A DNA stretch of 64,000 nt from JACKII01 sp965222315 (GTDB lineage Bacteria; Pseudomonadota; Alphaproteobacteria; Bin95), in NCBI GenBank assembly GCA_965222315.1, contig OZ244951.1, positions 2,108,001 through 2,172,000 of the forward strand, read 5' to 3'. The position numbers and the translations under genes were made by a program. This document shows positions 17,585-26,079 of the stretch, in pieces. Position 1 is the stretch's first letter, and every line of letters starts with the position of its first letter. The notes under the pieces are model-generated. The model saw nothing but the letters and a program-made list of their open reading frames with translations, made no database searches and was not told the DNA's origin.

Positions 17585-17916
17585 GAACGGTCAGTCTTCT
17601 GGTCTATTGGCGATGCAGGTTACCATCTAACAGGAAACCCTCCCTTAGCGATGTCAGAATGTAGCGGCGGATTCGCTCAAAATGCCGGCGGCAGGTCGTA
17701 GCTTGCGGGTTCTTTAGACTGTTATTATGGCCTTTGCGTATATTATTACCCAAAGGTCAGTCGATGGCCGCGATGCGGTCAATCGGTGTTGTGCTTTTGG
17801 GCGCGACAATACGCGGATGAGCCGAGCGAAAGCGGCTCCATTAGAACGGTAGTCTCTCAACCGGCAGCGCCATTCCTGCCGGTTCGTGTTTCAGTCATAA
17901 GTAGAAGGGGAAGCTG
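17585..17916. promoter_or_regulatory. Divergent rapZ-pckA control region
   Basis: These 332 bp separate the rapZ and pckA starts and must contain both promoters. It is more AT-rich around 17710-17755. Two hairpins are visible: GAGCCG/CGGCTC at 17819-17838 and a 9-bp stem at 17859-17884. No ORF in it is convincing, and no individual promoter could be assigned with confidence. Confidence 0.5.
17859..17884 (+). promoter_or_regulatory. Hairpin in the probable pckA leader
   Basis: AACCGGCAG and CTGCCGGTT pair perfectly around an eight-base loop, ending 32 bp before the pckA GTG. It could be an mRNA leader structure or an operator; no T run follows, so it does not look like a terminator. Confidence 0.4.
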
Positions 17917-19506
17917 GTGGGGAACAACGCCGCTCTCGACGCACAAGGTATCCGCAATCCTGGCAAGGTTAACTGGAACCTGCCGGTGCATGCGCTCTAT
18001 GAAGCCGCGATCCAGCGGGGAGAGGCGCGGTTAACCGGCGGCGGTGCGCTGCTCGCGACCACTGGTGAGCACACCGGCCGCAGCCCCAAGGACAAGTTCA
18101 TTGTCCGGGACGCCCTGACGGAGGGGACGGTCGACTGGGGTCCGGTCAACCAGGAAATGAGCTCGGATCAGTTCGAGCGGCTCTACCGGCGGTTCATGGC
18201 CTACCTGCAGGGCCGGGAATTATTCGTGCGCGATGCCTATGCCGGCGCCGATCCGACCTACCGCCTTAAAGTGCGTGTGGTGAATGAGTTTGCCTGGCAT
18301 AACCTGTTCTGCGGCAACATGTTTATCCGTCCGCCTTTGACAGACCTGCCGGGGTTTGAACCGGACTTCACCATCGTTCAGGCGCCGGGTTTCGTTGCAG
18401 ACCCGGAGATCGATGGCTGCGCGAGCGGCACAGTCATCGCCATGAGCTTTACCCACCGGATGGTGCTGATTGGCGGCACGTCCTATGCGGGTGAAGCGAA
18501 GAAATCGGTGTTCAGCTACCTGAACCACGTCCTGCCGGGGCAGAACGTCATGCCGATGCATTGCTCCGCCAACATCGGGCCGGACGGCGATGCTGCCATC
18601 TTCTTCGGTCTGTCGGGCACCGGCAAAACCACACTTTCAGCCGACTCCACCCGGACGCTGATCGGCGATGACGAGCATGGCTGGTCCAATAACGGCGTCT
18701 TCAACTTCGAGGGCGGCTGCTACGCGAAGGTAATCAACCTCAGCAAGGACGCAGAGCCGGAGATTTATGACGCCTCCCACCGGTTCGGGACCATTCTTGA
18801 GAACGTCGTCATGGACCCGGAGACCGGCCTATTGCTGCTGGATGACGGCTCGTTGACGGAGAATACGCGCTCTTCCTATCCGCTGGATTTCATTCCGAAC
18901 GCCAGCGAGGACGGTCTTGGCCCGTCGCCCAAGAATGTCGTGATGCTGACAGCCGATGCGTTCGGGGTGCTGCCGCCCATCTCGAAGATGACGGCCGAGC
19001 AGGCGATGTACCATTTCCTTTCCGGGTACACCGCGCGGGTTGCGGGCACGGAAAAGGGTGTAAACGAGCCGCAGGCCACCTTCTCGACCTGCTTTGGCGC
19101 GCCGTTCATGACCCGCCATCCCTCCGCCTATGCCAAGCTATTGGGTGAGAAGATCCTGGGTTCCGATGTGAACTGCTGGCTGGTCAACACCGGCTGGAGC
19201 GGCGGCGCCTACGGCGTTGGCCAACGGATGAAGATCGCGCATACCCGCGCCATGGTCAGCGCGGCGTTAGACGGGCGTTTGGCAGAGTTTGAGACGGTGC
19301 AGGATGCGAACTTCGGACTGCATGTGCCGCAGAACTGTCCGGAAGTGCCGTCGGAAGTGCTGACGCCGCGCAACACCTGGGCGGACCAGGAAGCCTATGA
19401 CGCGACGGCCCGTGATCTGGCTGGCCGCTTTGCCGACAATTTCAGCAAGTACGAGCCTTACGTCGACGACAAGGTCAAAGCGTCGGCGATCCGGCCTGCT
19501 CCTTGA
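17917..19506 (+). CDS. pckA: Phosphoenolpyruvate carboxykinase (ATP)
   Basis: A 529-residue ATP-type PEPCK. The kinase-1a P-loop is GLSGTGKTTLS, the metal-binding motif (kinase-2) is LIGDDEHGW, and the substrate Arg region is TGEHTGRSPKDKFIV. It converts oxaloacetate and ATP to PEP, the first step of gluconeogenesis. The start is GTG 17917, which follows AGAAGGGGAAGC, a strong ribosome site; no ATG is suitably placed. The divergent rapZ and the leader hairpin suggest carbon-status control. Confidence 0.97.
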   Translation: MGNNAALDAQGIRNPGKVNWNLPVHALYEAAIQRGEARLTGGGALLATTGEHTGRSPKDKFIVRDALTEGTVDWGPVNQEMSSDQFERLYRRFMAYLQGRELFVRDAYAGADPTYRLKVRVVNEFAWHNLFCGNMFIRPPLTDLPGFEPDFTIVQAPGFVADPEIDGCASGTVIAMSFTHRMVLIGGTSYAGEAKKSVFSYLNHVLPGQNVMPMHCSANIGPDGDAAIFFGLSGTGKTTLSADSTRTLIGDDEHGWSNNGVFNFEGGCYAKVINLSKDAEPEIYDASHRFGTILENVVMDPETGLLLLDDGSLTENTRSSYPLDFIPNASEDGLGPSPKNVVMLTADAFGVLPPISKMTAEQAMYHFLSGYTARVAGTEKGVNEPQATFSTCFGAPFMTRHPSAYAKLLGEKILGSDVNCWLVNTGWSGGAYGVGQRMKIAHTRAMVSAALDGRLAEFETVQDANFGLHVPQNCPEVPSEVLTPRNTWADQEAYDATARDLAGRFADNFSKYEPYVDDKVKASAIRPAP

Positions 19507-19533
19507 TTCCGGTATCGTTTCGGCTTCGATAAC

Positions 19534-19557
19534 AGCGGTTCCCTGAAGGGAGCCGCT
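19534..19557 (+). terminator. Rho-independent-like terminator of pckA
   Basis: AGCGGTTCCCT pairs with AGGGAGCCGCT (one G-T mismatch), followed by TTTCG, 27 bp after the pckA stop. The next gene converges from the right, so it may stop transcription from both sides. Confidence 0.65.
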
Positions 19558-19562
19558 TTCGC

Positions 19563-21269
19563 CTATCTCGGTGCGTTTCCGCCTTCGGGTTGCAGCCACC
19601 AGTGCGGTGCCTGGTTCTGCTGGAGCGGCAAGGAGTGCTCGATCAACTTTCCCTGCTCCACGGTAACGATTTTTTGTATGCGGGTGCTGTCAGCAATAAC
19701 CGCAGCAATATAGTTGCCTTCCTGCAGCCGGAAGGTGGCCGTTGAACCCTTGGCCGATGCCAGTACTTTGGGGAGGGCGGTGCCGGCGGTGGAGAAGGCC
19801 TCCACCTGCAAGGTGACGTCTGGCGCATTGGTGGGAACGGCAAGGCGCAGATAGCCAAGCCGCAGCTTGAAATCGTGCGTAATGGTGGCACCGGGTTCGA
19901 TGGTGATTACCTCCGCGCTCTTGATGTCGCCGGATTGGCTGACGATGCGGTAGCGCCCGGCAGGCAGCGTCACCAAAGGCTGTGCCGCTTCTATGCGCAT
20001 GCTGGCAGCGCCGTTGGGCGTGCTGCCGATCTTTGAAATCTGATAGGAAATGCCGCTTTCCAGCGGCGCGGCCTGGCTGGTCGGGCGGACCCGGAGGCTG
20101 ACATAACCGACGTCGAGGGAGTAGGTCAGGGGAATGACCCGCTCCCCGTCAGCGGCGAACGGGAACTCCCGCACCACATTGCCGTGAGCGATCCGGACGA
20201 TGTACTCGCCTTTCGACAAGGCAAAGTAGGGGCTGATGGCATCGGACGATTCGACCCGGCGGGAAGTGCCGTCGCCAGTCGGGGCCAGAACTTCGAACAG
20301 AAGATCGGATTTGACGAGCGGCCCAGACGGCCCCGCCAATATGCGGAACTGGACGCCCGGTTCCTTGTCTGCCGGTACGGGCTCGGATTCGGGCGCGCCG
20401 GGCGGCGGAGCGGCCCAGGCGAATGGCTTTGGTTTCGGAGGAGCCGCGATCGTGTCCTGGCCGCCGCCTGCTTCCTCATCCTCTTCCGTGGAGGCGTCAG
20501 CGGCTGGTTCCGCATTGTCCGGCCGTTGCCGGGGGACAGGCGGCCCGCCTGTGGGCGGAGATGATGGGCCGGCGCCACTGCCATCCGCGTCGGCTGGCTC
20601 GGTATTCGAAGCGGGTCCATCCGCTTCGGCTGGGGTGCCGGAGGGGACTGCGCCGGCGGCTGGTTCCGCGGTTGATCCGGTGCTGTCTGCATCGGCGTTG
20701 ACTTCGGAGAGCGCGGCTTGTGTGGCTGCTTGGTCTGCAACCAGCATGGCAGCGGCAGCTTCGGCTGCGGCATCTGCCACCGCAATTCTGAACTGACCGC
20801 CGGTATTGCTGGCGAGGCATTGCAGCGAAGGGGCCTCTTCGGATAAGGCCAGAACGCCGATCTGGAGCGATGGAGATGCCAGCTTGAGGGAGGCAGAGAG
20901 GGCGCACGCGATACTCAGGCATTCGGAAGGACCGAGGGCGACGACCAGGATTGACGATCCTTGCTGCTTTGCGCCGGCCCGCAGGGCTGTGTCGAGGTCA
21001 AAACGGGCCGCGGGATCTGCCTGACCCGGCTTATCGGATATGGCCGGCGGCTCTCCGCAATTCCCGCCGCTGACGAGCCACCGAACGGAGCCGGCATCCG
21101 TGGCATCGACAGCATTGGCAATGGCACCTGACGTGCCTGTCGGGAGGCGTGGGTCGATCAAAATTGTTGTCGAAGCGGTCGAAGGCGGTTCGGGCGTTTG
21201 CGCCACCGCTTGGAAGGTTGTCAGCGTCAGCGCGGCTGCGCCTGCCAAACCAAAACGCCACCAGTGCAT
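19563..21269 (-). CDS. Secreted multi-domain protein of unknown function
   Basis: A 568-residue exported protein. Residues 1-23 form a signal peptide (WWRFGLAGAAALTLTTF ... VAQ). Residues about 35-185 look like a von Willebrand A-type alpha/beta domain (SSILVVALGPSECLSIA; LQIGVLALSE). A long Ala/Pro/Asp/Glu-rich linker (about 190-305) follows. The C-terminal half has three or more similar beta-sandwich units with LxxGxYxVRIxxGNxVxEFPF-like patterns (GEYIVRIAHGN, AGRYRIVSQSGD, EGNYIAAVIADS), each followed by an IEPG- or VEQG-type strand. These resemble PEGA/carboxypeptidase-regulatory folds. The function is unknown; it is probably a periplasmic binding or scaffold protein. It converges on pckA. 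Confidence 0.7.
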   Translation of the reverse strand: MHWWRFGLAGAAALTLTTFQAVAQTPEPPSTASTTILIDPRLPTGTSGAIANAVDATDAGSVRWLVSGGNCGEPPAISDKPGQADPAARFDLDTALRAGAKQQGSSILVVALGPSECLSIACALSASLKLASPSLQIGVLALSEEAPSLQCLASNTGGQFRIAVADAAAEAAAAMLVADQAATQAALSEVNADADSTGSTAEPAAGAVPSGTPAEADGPASNTEPADADGSGAGPSSPPTGGPPVPRQRPDNAEPAADASTEEDEEAGGGQDTIAAPPKPKPFAWAAPPPGAPESEPVPADKEPGVQFRILAGPSGPLVKSDLLFEVLAPTGDGTSRRVESSDAISPYFALSKGEYIVRIAHGNVVREFPFAADGERVIPLTYSLDVGYVSLRVRPTSQAAPLESGISYQISKIGSTPNGAASMRIEAAQPLVTLPAGRYRIVSQSGDIKSAEVITIEPGATITHDFKLRLGYLRLAVPTNAPDVTLQVEAFSTAGTALPKVLASAKGSTATFRLQEGNYIAAVIADSTRIQKIVTVEQGKLIEHSLPLQQNQAPHWWLQPEGGNAPR

Positions 21270-21445
21270 TAGGGGGTTGCCGCTCCCGATTAGGTTTAGG
21301 GACCAAGGAGTCGGACCATACAGGCTGGCGTCCGGCCCGCAACTCCCTTCGCTGTTGCCGATGCCGGTTTCGCCCCCTCGCGGACTGGGCGGTGGGTGCG
21401 CTATAACGAGGCGTCGTCGTTAACCCGTCAACGGAGCACTCAGCC

Positions 21446-22699
21446 ATGGCCAAATCCGACAATCTGCGCATCGATCCGGCACGCCTTTGGGACAGCCATA
21501 TGGATATGGCCAAGATCGGGCCGGGCGTGGCTGGCGGCAACAACCGCCAGACCCTGACGGACGAGGACCGGGAAGGCCGCGACCTGTTCCGGCAATGGTG
21601 CGAGGCCGCCGGCATGACCGTCACGGTGGACAAGATCGGCAACATGTTCGCGCGCAGGCCGGGGCGGAACAACGACCTGCCGCCGGTGATGATGGGCTCT
21701 CACCTGGATACGCAGCCGACGGGCGGGCGCTTCGATGGTGTGTTCGGCGTGCTGGCCGGTCTGGAAGTCGTGCGCTCCCTCAATGACTTGGGCATGGAAA
21801 CCGAAGCGCCGCTTGAGGTGGTGAACTGGACGAATGAGGAAGGCGGACGGTTCCCGCCGCCGATGGTTGGAAGTGCTGTGTTTGCCGGGCAGATGCCTTT
21901 GGAGAAGGCGCTCGACATTCAGGATCTGGAAGGCGCACGCTTTGGCGATGAGCTGAAACGTATCGGCTTTGAGGGCGACCAGCCGCTCGGCAGGCGGCCG
22001 ATCGGGGCCTATTTCGAATGCCATATCGAGCAGGGCCCGATTTTGGAAGCGGAGGAAAAGAGCGTCGGCGTGGTGACGGGCGTGCAGGCGATGCGCTGGT
22101 ACGAGGTCACGGTGACTGGCCGTGAATCCCACGCCGGCACCACCCCGCCCGGCAACCGGCGCTGCGCGTTGACGGCAGCCTCCCGAATCGTGCTGGCGCT
22201 GGATGAGATCATGCAGAGGCGGGGTGTCGATGGCCGCTGCACCGTTGGCGTGCTGGAGGTGAAGCCCGGCTCGCCGAACGTTATTCCGGGCGAGGTGTTC
22301 TTCACCGTCGATATCCGCAACCCGACCGTGTCGGAACTGGATGTGATGGACCAGGAATTCCGGGATGCGGTTGCGGCGGTTACCGCGGATGGCACGATGC
22401 AGGTGGAAGTCACGGAAACCTGGCTTTCCCCGCCGGTGCTGTTCGATCCGGGCTGCGTTGCCGCCGTGCGCCATGGCGCGGAGACAGCCGGGCACGCCTG
22501 GCGCGATATTATGAGCGGCGCGGGCCATGACGCGGTTCACGTTTCCAAGATAGCGCCGACGGCCATGATCTTCGTGCCCTGCAAAGACGGCATCAGTCAC
22601 AATGAGGCGGAATATTCCGCGCCGGAGCATCTGGCGGCTGGGTGCGATGTGCTGCTGCGTGCGGTGCTGGAGTATGCGAACCGGGAAGCGGCGGACTGA
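21446..22699 (+). CDS. Zn-dependent N-carbamoyl-L-amino-acid hydrolase / ureidopropionase (M20 family)
   Basis: A 417-residue M20-type amidohydrolase. The di-metal ligands are visible: GSHLDTQPTGGRFDG (His, Asp), TNEEGGRFPPPMVGS (Glu), HIEQGPILE (His) and GISHNEAEY (His). The dimerisation lid begins at GVQAMRWYEVTVTGRESHAG. Relatives cleave N-carbamoyl amino acids, beta-ureidopropionate or ureidoglycine-like compounds, so it belongs to hydantoin/pyrimidine-type nitrogen salvage; which substrate applies here is not clear. GGAGC precedes the ATG. Confidence 0.88.
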   Translation: MAKSDNLRIDPARLWDSHMDMAKIGPGVAGGNNRQTLTDEDREGRDLFRQWCEAAGMTVTVDKIGNMFARRPGRNNDLPPVMMGSHLDTQPTGGRFDGVFGVLAGLEVVRSLNDLGMETEAPLEVVNWTNEEGGRFPPPMVGSAVFAGQMPLEKALDIQDLEGARFGDELKRIGFEGDQPLGRRPIGAYFECHIEQGPILEAEEKSVGVVTGVQAMRWYEVTVTGRESHAGTTPPGNRRCALTAASRIVLALDEIMQRRGVDGRCTVGVLEVKPGSPNVIPGEVFFTVDIRNPTVSELDVMDQEFRDAVAAVTADGTMQVEVTETWLSPPVLFDPGCVAAVRHGAETAGHAWRDIMSGAGHDAVHVSKIAPTAMIFVPCKDGISHNEAEYSAPEHLAAGCDVLLRAVLEYANREAAD

Positions 22700-22730
22700 G
22701 AACTGCTGAAAAGTGCTTCACATGATCGAA

Positions 22731-22852
22731 ACACCATCCTTCGACAGGCTCAGGATGAGGGAACTTGAATGGAGGCAGAAGCGTTTCGATTGCAAGGCGA
22801 TTGAACAGCAACAAGTATTTATAGCCTCACCCTGAGCCTGTCGAAGGGTGTG
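22731..22852. repeat. Inverted pair of a common alphaproteobacterial interspersed repeat
   Basis: The left copy (22731-22760, core CTTCGACAGGCTCAGGATGA) and the right copy (22825-22852) are near-perfect reverse complements separated by 64 bp. Together they can form a long stem between the convergent amidohydrolase and alpha/beta-hydrolase genes. The core (TCGACAGGCTCAGG-type) is a familiar repeat in alphaproteobacterial intergenic regions. The structure may act as a bidirectional terminator. Confidence 0.7.
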
Positions 22853-22870
22853 GCGGCCTCTTTGGCTTTT

Positions 22871-23695
22871 TCAGCAGACTACGTTCTTTGTCAGCCAGTC
22901 GGCTGCTGCGCGCGCCATGCCGCGGTTGGAATGGCCGACATCGGGGACGCTGACGGCTTCCCAGTTGAATGGCAGCATCATGCGCTTGGCCTCAGCCTCG
23001 GCATCCGCATGGAAGTAAAGGCCGCGGGCATGGCGGTGCGGACCCTGGCGCATCGCTTCCTCCGAGCGGAGCAGCATGGCGTTGGTGACGTTGTTGTCTT
23101 TCTCGCCCACCATGACGATCAGGCGGCGGGGAAAGGCGCGCATCTGCACCTCCTCCAGCTCGGGGAAACGGTCGAGGCCGTAGGGGAAACGCTCGCCCGG
23201 CCTGGCCAGGGTATAGGCGCCGGCGTTGGCGGCGATTGCGACCTCAAAGCGGGCGTTTTCCTGGAACAGGGCGAGGCGGTGCACGAATTGGCCACCAGCG
23301 GAATGGCCGTAGAGCCAATAGGTTTCCCGGTTCGTGCCGGTCATCGCCCGCACCTGATCGAACAGGCGCTCCACCAAACCGTAGGCCCATTTTTCCTGCG
23401 GCAGGTATGAGCGGCGGTCGACGGTGCGCATGTTGCCGACCTCGTAGGCGCGAGGGCCGGGGAAGGCGGCTTGGCTGAATTCCGGTGCGAGCAGCAGGGC
23501 GCCAAGGCGCTCGGCATGGGGTTGCCAGTCATCGCGGTAACGGTCGGCGTTGCGCTTGTAACCGTGCAGGGCGATCAGAATCGGCGTGTTGGCGTTGAAG
23601 TCCGCCGGCATCCAGGAGAATACGCGAACGTCGTGGCCGGGTTCGGCGGAGGGGTCGGTAATGGCGAATTCGCCGGGGCCGGGAAAAATTGTCAT
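22871..23695 (-). CDS. Alpha/beta hydrolase (PHB depolymerase/feruloyl-esterase-like)
   Basis: A 274-residue protein. The oxyanion region is ILIALHGYKRNADRY, the nucleophile elbow YGHSAGGQFVHRL gives the catalytic Ser, the Asp is probably in IVMVGEKDNNV, and the His is in VPDVGHSNRG. No signal peptide is evident, so it is probably cytoplasmic. The substrate is unknown; esterases of this type act on polyester or phenolic esters. It diverges from queG with 46 bp between the starts and converges on the amidohydrolase across the inverted repeat. Confidence 0.75.
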   Translation of the reverse strand: MTIFPGPGEFAITDPSAEPGHDVRVFSWMPADFNANTPILIALHGYKRNADRYRDDWQPHAERLGALLLAPEFSQAAFPGPRAYEVGNMRTVDRRSYLPQEKWAYGLVERLFDQVRAMTGTNRETYWLYGHSAGGQFVHRLALFQENARFEVAIAANAGAYTLARPGERFPYGLDRFPELEEVQMRAFPRRLIVMVGEKDNNVTNAMLLRSEEAMRQGPHRHARGLYFHADAEAEAKRMMLPFNWEAVSVPDVGHSNRGMARAAADWLTKNVVC

Positions 23696-23741
23696 GAGCG
23701 CGCGGGTTCTTCTTTCTAGGATTTGACCTTATGTTTTGCCG

Positions 23742-24917
23742 ATGCAGCAAGCGGAGTCCAGCGAAGCGGCCAAAACGGCGATCCGGGAGAAGGCGCTCAG
23801 CCTGGGCTTCGACAGTGTTGGCTTTACGTCGGCCCATGCCCCGGCGGATCAGCCGGAACGGTTAAAGGCGTTCATCGAGGCCGGCTTGCATGGCGACATG
23901 GACTGGATGGAAACCACTGCCGAACGCCGCGGCGACCCGCAGACGCTGTGGCCGGATGCGCGATCTGCCGTGGTGGTCGGCATGAACTACGGACCGGACC
24001 GCAATCCGATGGCGATTCTGGCCGAGCCGCATTTGGGCGCGGTCAGTGCGTATGCGCAAACCGGCCGCGACTATCATGACGTGGTAAAGAAGAAGCTGCG
24101 CGCGCTGGCCCGTTGGATCGCGGAGACCTTAGCCTGCGAGGTGAAGCTGTTTGTCGATACGGCACCGGTGATGGAGAAGCCGCTGGCGGCGCGGGCCGGG
24201 GTAGGCTGGCAGGGCAAACACACCAATCTGGTGAGCCGCGAATTCGGCTCCTGGCTTTTTTTGGGCGAGGTGTTGACGACGCTGGACCTGCCGCCCGACC
24301 CGGCGGAGGAGGACCATTGCGGGACGTGCCGGAACTGCCTGGACGTATGCCCGACCGATGCTTTTCCGGCGCCCTACAGGCTGGATGCCCGGCGCTGCAT
24401 CGCCTACCTGACCATTGAGCATCAGGGCCATATCCCGGCTGAGTTCCGGGAGCCGATCGGCAACCGGGTCTTTGGCTGCGACGACTGCCTGGCGGTGTGT
24501 CCCTGGAACAAGTTCGCCCAAAGCGCCCGCGACCTGCAGATGCGGGCGCGGGTGGAGTTCGGCGGAATGCATCTGGCGGACCTGGCGGCGCTGGACGATG
24601 CCGGGTTCCGGGAGACGTTCCGTCAGTCGCCGGTAAAGCGGCTAGGGCGGGACCGGTTCATGCGAAATGTGTTGATCGCCATAGGGAATAGCGGGGATTT
24701 TTCGCTTGCCCGGTCGGCTGAGGCTCATCTTGAGGATGCCTCGCCGCTGGTCCGTGCGATGGCGGTCTGGGCGCTGGCGCGGCTGTTGCCTCTGGACAAG
24801 GTCCGGGCGCTTGCGGCAAAGCATTTTGCAGGCGAGACGGATGCGCAGGTACAGGCTGAATGGCAGGCGGCTCTTGCGTCTGAGCCTCGCCCGGGGAACA
24901 CTGCAACGCGCCTGTAA
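23742..24917 (+). CDS. queG: Epoxyqueuosine reductase QueG
   Basis: About 391 residues. The cobalamin-binding catalytic half contains SAVVVGMNYGPD, AVSAYAQTGRDYHDVV and AGVGWQGKHTNLVS. Two ferredoxin-type 4Fe-4S clusters follow (CGTCRNCLDVCPTDAF and CDDCLAVCPWNKF), and a C-terminal HEAT-like domain ends the protein. It performs the last step of queuosine synthesis on tRNA. TTG 23736 is two codons upstream in frame; ATG 23742 is taken as the start. No strong ribosome site is visible for either. Confidence 0.95.
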   Translation: MQQAESSEAAKTAIREKALSLGFDSVGFTSAHAPADQPERLKAFIEAGLHGDMDWMETTAERRGDPQTLWPDARSAVVVGMNYGPDRNPMAILAEPHLGAVSAYAQTGRDYHDVVKKKLRALARWIAETLACEVKLFVDTAPVMEKPLAARAGVGWQGKHTNLVSREFGSWLFLGEVLTTLDLPPDPAEEDHCGTCRNCLDVCPTDAFPAPYRLDARRCIAYLTIEHQGHIPAEFREPIGNRVFGCDDCLAVCPWNKFAQSARDLQMRARVEFGGMHLADLAALDDAGFRETFRQSPVKRLGRDRFMRNVLIAIGNSGDFSLARSAEAHLEDASPLVRAMAVWALARLLPLDKVRALAAKHFAGETDAQVQAEWQAALASEPRPGNTATRL

Positions 24918-24944
24918 CAAATACGTTTTGAGGAAGCACGCCCC

Positions 24945-26021
24945 ATGGCTGGTACTGGTCAAATCACCTCGACCTTGTCGGTCGAAGCCATTCTGGATCA
25001 GCACAAGTTCCCGGAGGACCGGCTCGAAGACTATATGGCCGAGCACGTGGAGGGCTTTACCCGTCCGCTGACGGTCGGGCAGTTCCGGGGCGGCATGTCC
25101 AACCCGACCTTCATGCTGGAGGATGGTGCGGGCAAGCGCTACGTCATGCGCAAGAAGCCGCCGGGCAAGCTGCTGCCGTCCGCCCATGCGGTGGACCGTG
25201 AGTACAAGGTGATCAGCGCGCTCTGGGAGACGAATGTGCCGGTCGCGAAGGCCTATGCCCTGTGCGAGGACGAGTGCGTCATCGGCAAGATGTTCTACAT
25301 CATGGAGCACAAGGAAGGCCGCGTATTCCGCGACTTTTCCATGCCGGGCTACACGCCGGAGCAGCGTACGGCGCACTGGAACATCATGATCGAGGTGCTC
25401 GCCCACCTGCACAATGTGGAATACAAGGCTGTCGGCCTGGAGGGATATGGCCGTGCCGGGGGCTATATGGCGCGGCAGGTCAAGCGCTGGTCGACCCAGT
25501 ACGAGGCCTCCAAAACCCACGAAATTCCCGAAATGGACAAGCTGATCGTCTGGCTGGCCGACAACATGCCGGACGATGATGAGACCACCATCGTTCACGG
25601 CGACTACCGCATGGAGAACCTGATCTACCATCCGGAGCGGCCGGAAGTGTTGGCGGTGATCGATTGGGAACTGGGCACGCTTGGCAATCCGATTTCGGAT
25701 CTGGCGTACAACTCGCTGACCTATCATTACGGCGACCCGGCGCGGGCAGATATTACACAGGACGATCTGGAAGCGCTGGGCATTCCGACCGAGGAGCAGG
25801 CGGTCGCCAATTATTGCAAGCACACCGGGCGCAGCGGCATTCCGAAATGGAATTTCTACCTTGTGCTCTCACTGTTCCGGCTGGGCGCAATCAGCCAGGG
25901 TGTCTACAAACGCGGCATTGACGGCAACGCCTCCAGCCCGGACGCAGTGGAGCGGGGCAAGGCGGCACGGCGGCTGGCGGAAATCGGTTGGGAACTGGTG
26001 GAGAAACGCGGCGTTGGCTAA
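24945..26021 (+). CDS. Aminoglycoside-phosphotransferase-fold kinase (ACAD10/11 kinase-like)
   Basis: A 358-residue APH-fold kinase. The Brenner motif is IVHGDYRMENLIYH and the metal-binding motif VIDWELGTLGNPISDLAY. The nucleotide-binding loop is GGMSNPTF, and the Lys is in YVMRKKPPG. In eukaryotes this domain is fused to an acyl-CoA dehydrogenase in ACAD10/11, where it phosphorylates 4-hydroxy acids; bacterial free-standing forms probably do the same. GAGGA lies upstream of the ATG. It follows queG by 27 bp and is followed by an amidase. Confidence 0.82.
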   Translation: MAGTGQITSTLSVEAILDQHKFPEDRLEDYMAEHVEGFTRPLTVGQFRGGMSNPTFMLEDGAGKRYVMRKKPPGKLLPSAHAVDREYKVISALWETNVPVAKAYALCEDECVIGKMFYIMEHKEGRVFRDFSMPGYTPEQRTAHWNIMIEVLAHLHNVEYKAVGLEGYGRAGGYMARQVKRWSTQYEASKTHEIPEMDKLIVWLADNMPDDDETTIVHGDYRMENLIYHPERPEVLAVIDWELGTLGNPISDLAYNSLTYHYGDPARADITQDDLEALGIPTEEQAVANYCKHTGRSGIPKWNFYLVLSLFRLGAISQGVYKRGIDGNASSPDAVERGKAARRLAEIGWELVEKRGVG

Positions 26022-26079
26022 CACTGCCAAGTGATGGCATCCTGTGTTCATGCACGAACAACAGAACCGGAACGCCAGA

